A DNA stretch of 64,000 bases from Rickettsiales bacterium (GTDB taxonomy: Bacteria; Pseudomonadota; Alphaproteobacteria; TMED127), in assembly GCA_002690875.1 (NCBI GenBank), contig NZGH01000030.1, forward strand, positions 1-64,000, given 5' to 3'. Under the pieces are notes generated by a model that was not told where the DNA came from, made no database searches, and saw nothing but the letters and a program-made list of their open reading frames with translations. This document shows positions 25,216 through 34,839 of this stretch, piece after piece. The translations under genes were made by a program, and so were the position numbers. The stretch's first letter is position 1, and each line of letters starts with the position of its first letter.

Positions 25216-26239
25216 AGTTATTTTTTTTGTTGCTGGTGGTACCGGTGGACATTTGTTTCCTGCAATAGCTGTTGCAAAATCTTTTAAAAAATCACAATCA
25301 CACTTTTTAGTCGACAAACGAACAGAGAAAATTTTATTGGATAATGATTATAAATATCACATTATTTCATCAGGAAAGTTAGATAAAAATATATTTAAAG
25401 TACTTATTTCATTTTTTAAAATCTTTTATGGTTTCATTCATTCTTTTTATTTAATTACTAAATTTAAACCTTCTTTAGTTATTGGTTTTGGTGGGTATAC
25501 TTCAATACCAACTCTACTTGCAGCAAAAATTTTAAATAAAAGAATATTAATACATGAACAAAATTCTGTAATGGGTAAAACCAACAGGTTTCTTTCTAAA
25601 ATTTCTACAAAAATAGCAATTACTTACAAAAATACTATTTATGCTGATAAATCTGCAATTGTTTCAGGAATGCCAATTAGAAATTTGAAAGCTAAAAAAG
25701 ATATTTATAAAGATCATAAGAAAATAATCCTAATAATTGGTGGTAGTCAAGGAGCTAAGGTTTTTAGTGAAATAATAAAAAATATTATTTTACGATTAGA
25801 TAAAAGTCTTCTGAAAAAAATTTTCGTTGTTCACCAAGTTAGAGAAGAGGATTTAAAAAGTATGAAAAATTTTTATCAAAATTTAAATATAGCTTTTAAA
25901 GTAGAAAAATTTTTTAAAAATATCTATGACGAGATAAATAGTTCAGACATTGTTATAAGTAGATGCGGAGCTTCGAGTTTAGCAGAGATCGAGTATTTCC
26001 AGAAATTTTGTATACTTATTCCGCTTCCCACTTCAGCAAACAATCATCAATATTATAATGCTGTTGAATTTAAAAAAACAAACAATTGTGAAATCATAAG
26101 TCAGTCAAACATTAATAACGATAAGCTAGTTAAAATCATCAAATCAAATCTTTTTGAAAAAAAAAATAAAAAAATCAAACAAATCAGAAAAACAAAAAAA
26201 ATGTCTCTTGTAAACATCATTAATGATATGCTTCAGTGA
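25208..26239 (+). CDS. murG: Lipid II synthase MurG
   Basis: A 343-residue peripheral membrane GT-B glycosyltransferase that adds GlcNAc to lipid I. The N-terminal glycine-rich loop FVAGGTGGHLFPAIAVA and the second loop GFGGYTSIPTLLAA are standard, as are HEQNSVMGKTNR, the third G-loop IIGGSQGAKVF and, in the C-terminal domain, SRCGASSLAEIEYFQK, then IPLPTSANNHQYYNA for UDP-GlcNAc binding. The C-terminal helix is lysine-rich. It overlaps ftsW by 8 bp and is 3 bp from murC. Confidence 0.95.
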   Translation: MNKVIFFVAGGTGGHLFPAIAVAKSFKKSQSHFLVDKRTEKILLDNDYKYHIISSGKLDKNIFKVLISFFKIFYGFIHSFYLITKFKPSLVIGFGGYTSIPTLLAAKILNKRILIHEQNSVMGKTNRFLSKISTKIAITYKNTIYADKSAIVSGMPIRNLKAKKDIYKDHKKIILIIGGSQGAKVFSEIIKNIILRLDKSLLKKIFVVHQVREEDLKSMKNFYQNLNIAFKVEKFFKNIYDEINSSDIVISRCGASSLAEIEYFQKFCILIPLPTSANNHQYYNAVEFKKTNNCEIISQSNINNDKLVKIIKSNLFEKKNKKIKQIRKTKKMSLVNIINDMLQ

Positions 26240-26242
26240 TAA

Positions 26243-27640
26243 ATGTTTAAAAAGAAACACATACATTTTGTTGGTATTGGTGGAATTGGAATGAGCGGGA
26301 TAGCCCAAGTTCTTCATAAGAAAGGTTTTAAAGTTTCAGGTAGTGATTTATCAGATAATCTAATAGTAAAAAAACTTAGAAAAAAAATGAAAATCTTTAA
26401 TTCACATAAAGCAGATAATATCAACCATGCTGATATAGTCGTTTATTCATCAGCAATAAAAAAAAATAATATCGAAATGCTTACAGCAAAAAAATTGAAA
26501 ATTCCTGTTTTTTCAAGGGCAAAAATGTTAGCTCAAGTAATGAGATTAAAACCTTCAATCACAATAGCTGGTTCACACGGGAAAACAACCACAACATCTT
26601 TGATAGCATCAATTTTGGAAACTTCTAAGATGGACCCTACCATTTTGAGTGGCGGAATAATTAATAGTCTTGAAATTAATGCAAAGCTTGGAAAAGGGGA
26701 CTGGATTGTTGCTGAAGCAGATGAATCTGATGGTTCATTTATGTTTTTACCTTCTACAATAGGTGTCATAAATAATATAGATCTTGAACATGTTGATTAT
26801 TATAAAAGTATGAAACATTTAAAAGATTCATTTTTAAAATATTCAGAAAATATTCCTTTTTATGGCTTCATCTCACTTGGTATAGATTGTAAAAATGTAA
26901 GAGAAATTAAAAAAAAAATTTATGGAAAAAAAATTTTAACTTATGGTTTATCAAAAAAATGTAACTATTCAGTAACAAATATTAAAATCATAAAGAAAAA
27001 TAACACTTATCTATCTTCATTTGACCTAATTGAAAATTTTGAAAAAAAAAGAATTCTTAAAAATTTTATATCTCCTCTTCTAGGAGAACATAATATAAAA
27101 AATATCTTGGGATCGATAAGTGTTTCAAGAGGCTTAAAAATTTCATACCCAAAAATTAAAAAAGCATTGAAAAGCTTTTCTGGGGTCAAAAGAAGGTTTA
27201 CAATACTCTACAAATCAAAGAATAATTTAATTATTGATGATTACGCACACCATCCAATTGAAATTAGCGAAACTCTTAAATCATTAAGGCAAATAACAAG
27301 AAAAGAAATAATCTCAATTTTTGAACCACATAGATATTCAAGAATATCAGCTATGATTTATGACTTTATTCATTGCTTTAAAAATTCTAATCAAATTTTT
27401 ATATTACCAGTTTTTAGTGCTGGAGAAAAAAAAATAAATAAAGTTGATAGTGCTTTCTTTTATAAAAAACTTAGAGAAGAATACACTGATAAAAAGGTAT
27501 ATTTATCTGAACACGATGAAGTTTTTTTTGATAAACTAAAAGAAAAAATAATTCCTGGTAATAATATCATTTTTTTAGGTGCAGGTTTAAGTAGTAAAAC
27601 AGCAAATAAATTTAAAAAATTTTTAAAAAAAAAATGTTGA
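26243..27640 (+). CDS. murC: UDP-MurNAc:L-alanine ligase MurC
   Basis: A 465-residue ligase that starts stem-peptide synthesis. N-terminal dinucleotide-like domain HFVGIGGIGMSGIAQVLHKK, VYSSAI, P-loop AGSHGKTTTTSLIASIL (about 110-126), LSGGIINS, VAEADESDGSF, NNIDLEHVDYY, then VKRRFTIL, DDYAHHPIEISETL and EPHRYSR in the C-terminal domain; the DxAHHP and EPHRYSR motifs are specific to MurC. Its stop overlaps the murB start by 7 bp. Normal length, no anomalies. Confidence 0.96.
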   Translation: MFKKKHIHFVGIGGIGMSGIAQVLHKKGFKVSGSDLSDNLIVKKLRKKMKIFNSHKADNINHADIVVYSSAIKKNNIEMLTAKKLKIPVFSRAKMLAQVMRLKPSITIAGSHGKTTTTSLIASILETSKMDPTILSGGIINSLEINAKLGKGDWIVAEADESDGSFMFLPSTIGVINNIDLEHVDYYKSMKHLKDSFLKYSENIPFYGFISLGIDCKNVREIKKKIYGKKILTYGLSKKCNYSVTNIKIIKKNNTYLSSFDLIENFEKKRILKNFISPLLGEHNIKNILGSISVSRGLKISYPKIKKALKSFSGVKRRFTILYKSKNNLIIDDYAHHPIEISETLKSLRQITRKEIISIFEPHRYSRISAMIYDFIHCFKNSNQIFILPVFSAGEKKINKVDSAFFYKKLREEYTDKKVYLSEHDEVFFDKLKEKIIPGNNIIFLGAGLSSKTANKFKKFLKKKC

Positions 27641-28539
27641 TATACCATTTTTTTAAGGACTTAATTGATATTAAGATCAATTATGATATTGGAAAAAAAA
27701 CTTGGTTTGGTACAGGTGGCAAATCAAAAGTTCTTTTAATAATAAATAATTTAAAAAGCTTAAAATTTCTTTTAAAGATTTTACCAAGATCAAAATCAAT
27801 TTTTTTAATAGGTGCAGGCTCTAACATTATAATAAGAGATGGTGGTCTTGATGGAATTACAATTAAATTAGGGAAAGATTTCAAAAAAATTGGTTATAAA
27901 AAAAAAAAAAAAATAATAAATATTGGGAGTGCGGTCAAAGATTTGGATATTTCAAAATTTTGCCTTGAAAATTCAATAGGTAATTTTGAATTTTTACGTG
28001 GCATTCCTGGGACTTTAGGTGGAAATATTAGAATGAATGCTGGTTGTTTTGGGTATTCAATAAGCGATAAACTTTTATCTTGTAAAATAATAGATAGAAA
28101 TGGAAATGTTGAAGAATTTCACAAAGAAAATTTAAAATTTGATTATAGATTTTCTTCGATTCCAATGGACTCGATAGTTATTGATGCAAAATTTAAAGCT
28201 ATTACCAAAGATAAAAAAATAATTAGGAAAATGTTAAAAAAAATAACTGATGAAAGAATCTTGAATCAACCGGTAAATTTTAGAACAGGGGGAAGTACCT
28301 TTAAAAATACTCCTAAAGAATCTGCATGGAAACTTATAGATAAAACAAATTTTAGAGGAAAAGTTATTGGAGGTGCGAAAGTTTCTGATCTTCATACAAA
28401 TTTTTTAATTAACAATGGAAATGCAAATTCCCTTGATCTTGAATTATTGGGTGAGGAGATAAGAAGTAAAGTTAAGAAAAAATATAATGTTAACCTTGAT
28501 TGGGAGTTAATGAGAGTTGGTAAGTTTAAAAAAATTTAA
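27634..28539 (+). CDS. murB: UDP-N-acetylenolpyruvoylglucosamine reductase MurB
   Basis: A 301-residue FAD enzyme that reduces UDP-enolpyruvyl-GlcNAc to UDP-MurNAc with NADPH. Seen: TWFGTGGKSKVLLI, IGAGSNIIIRDGGLDGITIKL (FAD binding), FLRGIPGTLGGNIRMNAGCFG (type I MurB core), YRFSSIP, RTGGSTFKNTPKESAWKLID (catalytic Ser in GGSTFKNP-like motif, with T for P) and KVSDLHTNFLINNGNA. Gene order murC-murB-ddl-ftsQ is normal in alphaproteobacteria. The stop lies 23 bp inside the ddl frame. Confidence 0.95.
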   Translation: MLIYHFFKDLIDIKINYDIGKKTWFGTGGKSKVLLIINNLKSLKFLLKILPRSKSIFLIGAGSNIIIRDGGLDGITIKLGKDFKKIGYKKKKKIINIGSAVKDLDISKFCLENSIGNFEFLRGIPGTLGGNIRMNAGCFGYSISDKLLSCKIIDRNGNVEEFHKENLKFDYRFSSIPMDSIVIDAKFKAITKDKKIIRKMLKKITDERILNQPVNFRTGGSTFKNTPKESAWKLIDKTNFRGKVIGGAKVSDLHTNFLINNGNANSLDLELLGEEIRSKVKKKYNVNLDWELMRVGKFKKI

Positions 28540-29431
28540 AAGAATTCTTATTCTTGGTGGAGGAATTTCTGACGAAAGAGATATATCTCATCTTTCAGCT
28601 AACAATGTTAGTGAAGCATTAAAAAACGAAACAAGAATAAAGCTTCTAGATGTTTCTAAAAATGCTAACGAACTTATAAGCAAAATTCAAAAGTTTAGAC
28701 CTGATGTGATCTTTAATTGTTTGCATGGTTATTTTGGAGAAGACGGTCAAATTCAATCAATACTAAATTATTTAAAGATTCCTTATACTCACTCTGGTGT
28801 TTTAACATCAGCTATTTTAATGAATAAAATTATTTCTAAAAAGTTATTCAAAAGTATTGGTGTGAGGACTCCCGAATTTTTCAATGAGCATAATATTGAA
28901 AATCAGAAATTTAAATTTCCTGTAATTATTAAGCCAATTAATGGTGGCTCGAGTCGTGGTTTAATAAAAATAAATAATAAAAAATCTTTAAATAAATATT
29001 TAAAGAATAATAGAATAAAAAAATCCAACATGTTAATAGAAGAATTTATTGATGGAAGAGAATTTACAGTTGGAATCTTAGAGAACAAGATATGTGGTGT
29101 TATGGAAATTAAATTCAGCAATGAATTATATGATTATAATAATAAATACATAAATATTGCTAAGCACATTATTAATCCAAAACTTCCAAAAAAAATTGAA
29201 AAAGAACTAATTGAAAATTCACTTAAAGTTCATTCCTCTTTTAATTGCAATTGTATTAGTAGAATAGACTTTAGATACAATGAAGAGACAAACAAAACTT
29301 ATTTGCTTGAAGTAAATACGCAGCCAGGTCTTACAAAAAATTCTTTACTTCCTGAAATGGCCAAAGAAAAAGGAATCTCGTTTCTTAAACTTTGTAAAAT
29401 TTTACTTAAAAGTTCTATATGCGAAGTTTAA
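28517..29431 (+). CDS. ddl: D-alanine:D-alanine ligase
   Basis: A 304-residue ATP-grasp ligase that makes the D-Ala-D-Ala used by MurF. Motifs: LILGGGISDERDISHLSANN, FNCLHGYFGEDGQIQSILN, IPYTHSGVLTSAILMNK, FPVIIKPINGGSSRGLIKI (ATP binding), IEEFIDGREFTVGIL, SRIDFRYNEE and LEVNTQPGLTKNSLLPEMA (Mg and substrate binding). No ATG or GTG lies before the conserved first strand in this frame, so the TTG at 28517 is the most likely start; it overlaps murB by 23 bp. ftsQ overlaps the end by 13 bp. Confidence 0.93.
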   Translation: MVSLKKFKRILILGGGISDERDISHLSANNVSEALKNETRIKLLDVSKNANELISKIQKFRPDVIFNCLHGYFGEDGQIQSILNYLKIPYTHSGVLTSAILMNKIISKKLFKSIGVRTPEFFNEHNIENQKFKFPVIIKPINGGSSRGLIKINNKKSLNKYLKNNRIKKSNMLIEEFIDGREFTVGILENKICGVMEIKFSNELYDYNNKYINIAKHIINPKLPKKIEKELIENSLKVHSSFNCNCISRIDFRYNEETNKTYLLEVNTQPGLTKNSLLPEMAKEKGISFLKLCKILLKSSICEV

Positions 29432-30117
29432 TTTTTATTATGACTGTTTTTTTTTCAATATTTATTTTTTATAAAAAAGAATTTCTTCTGAAATTTGTTG
29501 AAAACTCTTTTAATAAAAAAATATCAAAAATATATATTAAAAATATTGAAAACTTAGACTCAAAAATTATTCTCGATTCAATATACCTAAAAGAAGGAGA
29601 TTATTTTTGGAGATTCAATCCCGAAAAGTTAAAAAAAGATTTTGAAAAAATAAATGAAATTCAACATTATAATTTCGTCTTAAAAGAAAATGGAATTCTT
29701 CATATTTCTATTGTTGAAAAAAAGCCTTATATGGTATGGACTTTCTCTAATAAAAGAAAATTTATTGATAATGAAGGTAATATTTTAAGATTGTCTGGAT
29801 TTGAACCAAATAAATTAATTAAAATATCAGGGTATATAAATAAAAAACAATTCTCTATCCTAAATAGTGTTTTAAAGAAAAAAAAACAATTTAAGTCATC
29901 AATAAAAAATATTTATTATAATGAAAATACGGGCTGGGAATTAATTCTCCATGACAATACTTGTGTGATTTTACCAGAGAAAAAACTTGATGATGTTCTA
30001 AATTTTTTTGAAAGCAAAATTAAAAATTCAGAAATATATTATGATTATAGATTTTATGACATGAGAGTACTTGAGAGAATTTATCTAAATAAAAAAAACA
30101 AATGTTCGAGTTTTTAA
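29419..30117 (+). CDS. ftsQ: Cell-division protein FtsQ
   Basis: A 232-residue bitopic protein with one N-terminal membrane helix (about 3-18, SLIFIMTVFFSIFIFY), a POTRA-like domain (about 37-105: SKIYIKNIENLDSKIILDSI, LHISIVEKKPYMVW) and the FtsQ beta domain (RKFIDNEGNIL, GWELILHDNTCVILP and the tail YYDYRFYDMRVLERIYL, where the R-x-x-D-R-I/L pattern is typical). It recruits FtsL/FtsB and regulates FtsWI. Sequence is shorter and more lysine-rich than in relatives, but position between ddl and ftsA settles identity. Overlaps ftsA by 16 bp. Confidence 0.9.
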   Translation: MRSLIFIMTVFFSIFIFYKKEFLLKFVENSFNKKISKIYIKNIENLDSKIILDSIYLKEGDYFWRFNPEKLKKDFEKINEIQHYNFVLKENGILHISIVEKKPYMVWTFSNKRKFIDNEGNILRLSGFEPNKLIKISGYINKKQFSILNSVLKKKKQFKSSIKNIYYNENTGWELILHDNTCVILPEKKLDDVLNFFESKIKNSEIYYDYRFYDMRVLERIYLNKKNKCSSF

Positions 30118-31316
30118 AAAATAACAAACAATATATAGTAATAGACGCTGGTTCTCACAAAATAGCAGCAATAGCTTTTCAAATTGTTGATAAAAAACCA
30201 CTAATAAGTCGAATTGAACATCACAAAAGTAAAGGTATAAAAAACAATCAATTAAATGATATAAACGAATTTTCCTCAGTAATTAAATTACTTGTTAAAA
30301 AGATAAGTAATAAAACTATGAAAAAAGAATTTTTTTGTAATATTACTGATCCTAATTTATTAATTAAAAAGAAAAAAACAGACATTGACTCAGGAAAACT
30401 TGGAATTTCAAAGAAAGAAATTAGAAAGATTTACAGAAAAAGTATCAACGAGGCAATCGAAGAAAATAAATATTTAGTTCACTCTAATCCAAGTAATTTC
30501 ATCCTCGATGAAAAAACTGTAACATACAATCCTCTTGGAAAAAAATGCAATAAGCTAAGTCTTTTAAGCCACAACATTTTTGTTGATAATCTCTACATTA
30601 AAAAATTAAATTCGTCATTTGAAAAAAATAAAATTAATATTACAAAGTTTTTTGAATCTGGTATTGCTTCTTCAATATCGTCTTTGACTAAGGAAGAAAA
30701 AAATGAAGGAGTTGTTTGTATCGATATAGGAGCAGATACTAGTAAGATAGTTGTTTGTTTGGAAAACAATATTATTTTTGTTGAAAATTTATCTTTAGCT
30801 GGAAATAATGTAACAACAGATCTTAGTCATGGACTCCAAATCTCTCATGAAACTGCAGAATTAACAAAGATTATGTATGGTTCTGTTGTCTCACCTTTCA
30901 ATGAGAATATAGAAATTAATTTGGACTCAGGGAAAAAAAAAATAGTCAATAAAAACCTCATTTATGGAATTATTAAACCCAGATATGACGAAATACTAGA
31001 AATTATAAGAGATAAAGTTTTCGATAATATAAATGCAAGAATTGCTATTAAATCAATTGTATTAACTGGAGGTGCTAGTAAAATTTTTGGTATTAAGAAC
31101 ATTTGTGAAAATATTTTTAACAGAAAAACCCGTGTAATTAAGAATACTTCGGGAAATAATTCCGTTATGAACAGACCAGAGTTTAGTACTACTTTTGGAA
31201 TGATAAAATTAGTAAACCATTTTCTGCTACATAATCAAACGCCAAAATTTTCAAATAACCAATTAACTAAAATAATTGATAAAATTGATAACTGGATTGA
31301 AGAAAGTTATGCCTAG
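30102..31316 (+). CDS. ftsA: Cell-division actin-like protein FtsA
   Basis: A 404-residue actin-family ATPase that links FtsZ to the membrane. Seen: YIVIDAGSHKIAAIAFQIVD (phosphate 1), GVVCIDIGADTSKIVVCLEN (phosphate 2), LAGNNVTTDLSHGLQISHET (1C/2B region), SIVLTGGASKIFGI (adenosine motif) and NRPEFSTTFGMIKL. The C-terminal amphipathic membrane-targeting helix would be the last residues (LTKIIDKIDNWIEESYA), which are only weakly amphipathic. Normally ftsZ would follow directly; here 64 bp of non-coding DNA and lpxC come next. Confidence 0.93.
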   Translation: MFEFLKNNKQYIVIDAGSHKIAAIAFQIVDKKPLISRIEHHKSKGIKNNQLNDINEFSSVIKLLVKKISNKTMKKEFFCNITDPNLLIKKKKTDIDSGKLGISKKEIRKIYRKSINEAIEENKYLVHSNPSNFILDEKTVTYNPLGKKCNKLSLLSHNIFVDNLYIKKLNSSFEKNKINITKFFESGIASSISSLTKEEKNEGVVCIDIGADTSKIVVCLENNIIFVENLSLAGNNVTTDLSHGLQISHETAELTKIMYGSVVSPFNENIEINLDSGKKKIVNKNLIYGIIKPRYDEILEIIRDKVFDNINARIAIKSIVLTGGASKIFGIKNICENIFNRKTRVIKNTSGNNSVMNRPEFSTTFGMIKLVNHFLLHNQTPKFSNNQLTKIIDKIDNWIEESYA

Positions 31317-31380
31317 CATTGAAACAAAATGAAACTTTTTGTGAATTGCCATTAATTTTGTAATTTTTTATGATTTAGAT

Positions 31381-32313
31381 GTGTTAAAGACCAAATTAAA
31401 AATTGATGATAAAGCAAATACCTCTATTTCGACTCCTCCAAGGCTTGTTGTCGCGAAAAAACAAAGATCAATAAAAGAAGATATATGCATTAAAGGTATC
31501 GGCCTACACACTGGAAATAATGTTGCGATGACGTTAAAACCAGCTCCGTCTAATACTGGTTATGTGTTTAGGATCAAAAAGCCAAACAAAACATTAAACC
31601 TTAAGGCAGATTTTAGAAATGTAAAATCAACCCAACTTTGTACTTTACTGTCTGATAAAGAAGGAAATACTATTTCAACTGTTGAGCACATTTTATCAGC
31701 TTGCTATGGATTGGAAGTTGATAATATATTTATTGACTTAGATAGTAATGAAATCCCGGTTTGTGATGGCTCCTCTCATGATTTTGTTAAAAAGTTAGAA
31801 ATTTCTGGTTTTGATGAACAGTCAGAGTTCAAAAACTTTATTAGAATAAAAAAAGTTATTGAAGTAAAAGAGGGGTGCAAAGTTGCAAGAGTTTCTCCTT
31901 TTGAACAAACTATGATTTCATGTGAAATAAACTATGATCACGAGTTAATAGGAAAACAATCAATTTCCTTAGTGTTAACACCTGATATTTATAAATCACA
32001 AATATGTAATGCTCGAACATTTGGTTTTTTAAAAGATGTAGAAAAACTTAGGTCTATGAAATTAGCTTTAGGAGGTAGTCTTGATAACGCTGTCGTGTTA
32101 GATGATACAAAAATACTAAATAAAGATGGACTTAGATTTTCTGACGAATTTGTAAGACACAAAGTTTTAGACTTTATTGGAGATATGTCCCTATCGGGCT
32201 TTAGAATGCTAGGGTCCTTTTACACTTCACACAGTGGGCACAGCTTAAATATAATGCTTCTTAAAAAGATTTTTGAATCTCAAGAAAATTGGGAGTTAGT
32301 TTGCTCCAACTAA
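31381..32313 (+). CDS. lpxC: UDP-3-O-acyl-N-acetylglucosamine deacetylase LpxC
   Basis: A 310-residue zinc deacetylase that commits to lipid A synthesis. Motifs: KGIGLHTGNNVAMTLKPAP, STVEHILSACYGLEVDNIFI (zinc His79-type, in TVEHILSA), CDGSSHDFV, ICNARTFGFLKDVEKLRSM, GGSLDNAVVLDD, DEFVRHKVLDFIGDMSLSG (zinc His and Asp) and SGHSLN (catalytic His265-type). Its presence shows an LPS-bearing outer membrane. It starts with GTG at 31381 after a 64-bp gap from ftsA; the first 25 or so residues are not conserved, so a later start is possible. Confidence 0.94.
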   Translation: MLKTKLKIDDKANTSISTPPRLVVAKKQRSIKEDICIKGIGLHTGNNVAMTLKPAPSNTGYVFRIKKPNKTLNLKADFRNVKSTQLCTLLSDKEGNTISTVEHILSACYGLEVDNIFIDLDSNEIPVCDGSSHDFVKKLEISGFDEQSEFKNFIRIKKVIEVKEGCKVARVSPFEQTMISCEINYDHELIGKQSISLVLTPDIYKSQICNARTFGFLKDVEKLRSMKLALGGSLDNAVVLDDTKILNKDGLRFSDEFVRHKVLDFIGDMSLSGFRMLGSFYTSHSGHSLNIMLLKKIFESQENWELVCSN

Positions 32314-32363
32314 TTTTAAAATAAACCTTTCAAAAAAAATAAAAAATATTAATAATATTGAAC

Positions 32364-33185
32364 ATGCTAAAGCATATTTTAGTATTTTCGTTTCTTTTAG
32401 TTTTGTTTTCTTGCTCTTCATCAAGCAAGACTAACATAAACTCTGTGAGTAATAAAAGCGATATTGTTCTTTACAAAGAAGGAATGAATTATTTAAAAGC
32501 TAAAGACTTTGAAAATGCCGTTGAGATTTTCACTGAACTAGAGATCATTCACCCATACTCTAGTTTATCTTCAAAAAGTCAACTCATGTCTGGCTTTGCA
32601 CAGTATATGGCTAATGAGTATGAGGAAGCAATTCTCACTCTTACAAAATTTATAGAACTTAACCCTGATCACGAGTCTATTCCATATGCAATGTATCTTA
32701 AAGCTTACTCATATTATGAAAGAATGCCAGCGGTAAACTTTGATCAGAGAACATCAGAGAAAGCAATTGAAGAATTTAGGGCGTTGATTAATAAATTTCC
32801 CAAATCAAGATATGCAAGAAAATCCATCGGTCATTTAAACACTCTAAACAATCACTTAGCTGCAAGAGAAGTAGAAATTGCAAAATTCTACCAATCTCAA
32901 GGCTTTTATTTAGCGAGTATAAAAAGATACAAAAAAATCCTATCAGAATTTAAAAAAAGTACACACATACCAGAAGCAATATTTAGATTAATCGAATGTT
33001 ATATTTCTTTAGGATTAAGCAAACAGGCAATATATCTTTATAGAATACTTGAATATAACTTTAAAAAAAGTATGTGGGTCAAGGAAGCGAAACAACTAGT
33101 TTTAAAAAAAGCGGGTTTTATTAAGTTTAAAAAGAAAGAACTTGATCTTAAAAAGCTTAACATTGACGATTTTGATTTAATGTAA
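32364..33185 (+). CDS. bamD: Outer-membrane assembly lipoprotein BamD
   Basis: A lipoprotein of about 273 residues with signal sequence and lipobox (LLVLFSC, acylated Cys near residue 19) and five TPR-like repeats (for example YKEGMNYLKAKDFENAVEIF, YMANEYEEAILTLTKFIELN and YQSQGFYLASIKRYKKIL). It matches BamD/ComL, the essential scaffold lipoprotein of the BAM complex that folds outer-membrane proteins. I use the ATG at 32364 rather than the TTG two codons earlier. recN begins 1 bp after its stop, the bamD-recN pair being common in alphaproteobacteria. Confidence 0.92.
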   Translation: MLKHILVFSFLLVLFSCSSSSKTNINSVSNKSDIVLYKEGMNYLKAKDFENAVEIFTELEIIHPYSSLSSKSQLMSGFAQYMANEYEEAILTLTKFIELNPDHESIPYAMYLKAYSYYERMPAVNFDQRTSEKAIEEFRALINKFPKSRYARKSIGHLNTLNNHLAAREVEIAKFYQSQGFYLASIKRYKKILSEFKKSTHIPEAIFRLIECYISLGLSKQAIYLYRILEYNFKKSMWVKEAKQLVLKKAGFIKFKKKELDLKKLNIDDFDLM

Positions 33186-33186
33186 A

Positions 33187-34839
33187 ATGATAAAATTATT
33201 ATCAATAAGAAATTTATTATTGATTGATGAGATTGATTTGTCATTGGATAAAGGTTTGTGTGTTTTAACAGGTGAAACTGGAGCTGGTAAATCAATGATA
33301 TTAGATTCTCTAAATTTAATTACTGGTGAAAGAGCAAAATCTGGATTAAGACCAGAAAATGGAAAAGTTTTAAGTGTTTCGGCATTAGTCGATATCAAAA
33401 GTTTCTTTTTTGTAAAAAAAAAACTTGAAGAATTAGAAATCAATTGTGAAGACGAAATCCTAGTAAAAAGAACTATTTCAGATGATGGTAGAAGTAAATG
33501 CTTTATAAATGAAAACCTTGTCACATCTAGTACACTAAAACTCCTATTTAATGATATTATTGAAATTCATAGTCAATTTTCTGAGCAGGGTCTGCTAGAT
33601 ACAACTACTCATATAAATATTTTAGATGACTTTGGTGCCTACTATAAAAACTTAGATAAATTAAATACTTTATGGAAAGACTTTACAAAAGCAAAAAAAG
33701 ACTTTGAAAATTTAAATGAAGAAAAACAAGATCAACAAAAAATTAAAGAAAATATAAAATATGACCTTGATGAACTCAGAACTTTAAATCCAGTTATTAA
33801 TGAATTTCAAGATTTAATAAGTAAAAAAGTAGTTTTACAAAACTCTGCAAAGATTACAGAAACCTTAAACTCTGTAACAGACAATTTTTATTCCGAGACC
33901 CCCCCAGGTATAGAGGCTTTATTTTCAAAAGTTTTAAGCTCACTTAAAGGCATTGAACATTTACTGGATGATAATTCTAAAAAAGATATAGAAAATCTAA
34001 ATTCAATTTTTTTAGAAACAAAAGAAGTTTCCAATAATATTAATAATTTAATGAATCAGGACTTCAATATTAATAAATTAGAAGAAATTGAAGATAGAAT
34101 ACAAATCTACAAAAAAATAGCAAAAAAACATAATTGTAAAGCGGACGATTTAGTAAGTTTTTTTGAAAAGTTAAATACAGAATTAGATAAGCTAAAAAAC
34201 TTTGACGAAATATTAATTGAAAAAGAAAAATACTATAAAGAAATCAAAGGGAATTACATACAAATGGCTAACGAAATTTCAGAAGCTAGAAAAAATTGCG
34301 CTAAAAAGCTTGATGAAGACATTAATAAAGAATTACCAGCACTAAAACTTGAAAACGCTAAATTTCAAACTTTCATAGAACACTGTGAGCCAAGTAATTT
34401 TGGAATTGATAAGGTTACATTTAAAATACAAACGAATCCAAAATCTGAGATGGGTTTGATTAAGAATATTTCCTCTGGTGGTGAGCTATGTAGATTTGCA
34501 CTTGCTATCAAAGTTATTGCGCAAAAGAAAAACCAAACAGTAATGGTTTTTGATGAAGTTGATAGTGGTATAGGTGGAGCCGTTTCCTCTTCTGTCGGAG
34601 AAAGATTAAAAAAGTTAGGTGGATCAAGACAGGTTATCGTTGTAACTCATTCACCTCAAGTAGCAGCATATGGTAAAGAACATTTTGTTGTAAAGAAAAT
34701 CAATAAAGATCAGGATACGAAAATAAATGTAATGAAAATAAACTCTGAAGAAAAAATAAAAGAAGTCGCAAGAATGCTTTCTGGAAAAGTAATAACTGAG
34801 GAAGCGATGAAGGCAGCAAAAAAATTAATTGAAAACTAG
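33187..34839 (+). CDS. recN: DNA repair protein RecN
   Basis: A 550-residue SMC-like ATPase acting in double-strand-break repair. The head halves are at the ends: Walker A LTGETGAGKSMILDSLNLIT (about 28-47) and RSKCFINENLVTSSTL at the N side, with IEIHSQFSEQGLLD (the RecN-specific QH motif); ABC signature NISSGGELCRFALAIKVI, Walker B VMVFDEVDSGIGGAVSSSVG and VVTHSPQVAAYG at the C side. Between lie two coiled-coil segments (about 160-215 and 300-380). Full length. It overlaps the convergent pepP gene by 4 bp. Confidence 0.95.
   Translation: MIKLLSIRNLLLIDEIDLSLDKGLCVLTGETGAGKSMILDSLNLITGERAKSGLRPENGKVLSVSALVDIKSFFFVKKKLEELEINCEDEILVKRTISDDGRSKCFINENLVTSSTLKLLFNDIIEIHSQFSEQGLLDTTTHINILDDFGAYYKNLDKLNTLWKDFTKAKKDFENLNEEKQDQQKIKENIKYDLDELRTLNPVINEFQDLISKKVVLQNSAKITETLNSVTDNFYSETPPGIEALFSKVLSSLKGIEHLLDDNSKKDIENLNSIFLETKEVSNNINNLMNQDFNINKLEEIEDRIQIYKKIAKKHNCKADDLVSFFEKLNTELDKLKNFDEILIEKEKYYKEIKGNYIQMANEISEARKNCAKKLDEDINKELPALKLENAKFQTFIEHCEPSNFGIDKVTFKIQTNPKSEMGLIKNISSGGELCRFALAIKVIAQKKNQTVMVFDEVDSGIGGAVSSSVGERLKKLGGSRQVIVVTHSPQVAAYGKEHFVVKKINKDQDTKINVMKINSEEKIKEVARMLSGKVITEEAMKAAKKLIEN

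Noticed and set aside
16001..31316. Genome-wide recoding or loss of division genes
   Set aside because: TGA, TAA and TAG all end genes normally and the other dcw genes are intact; the breaks are confined to homopolymer sites.
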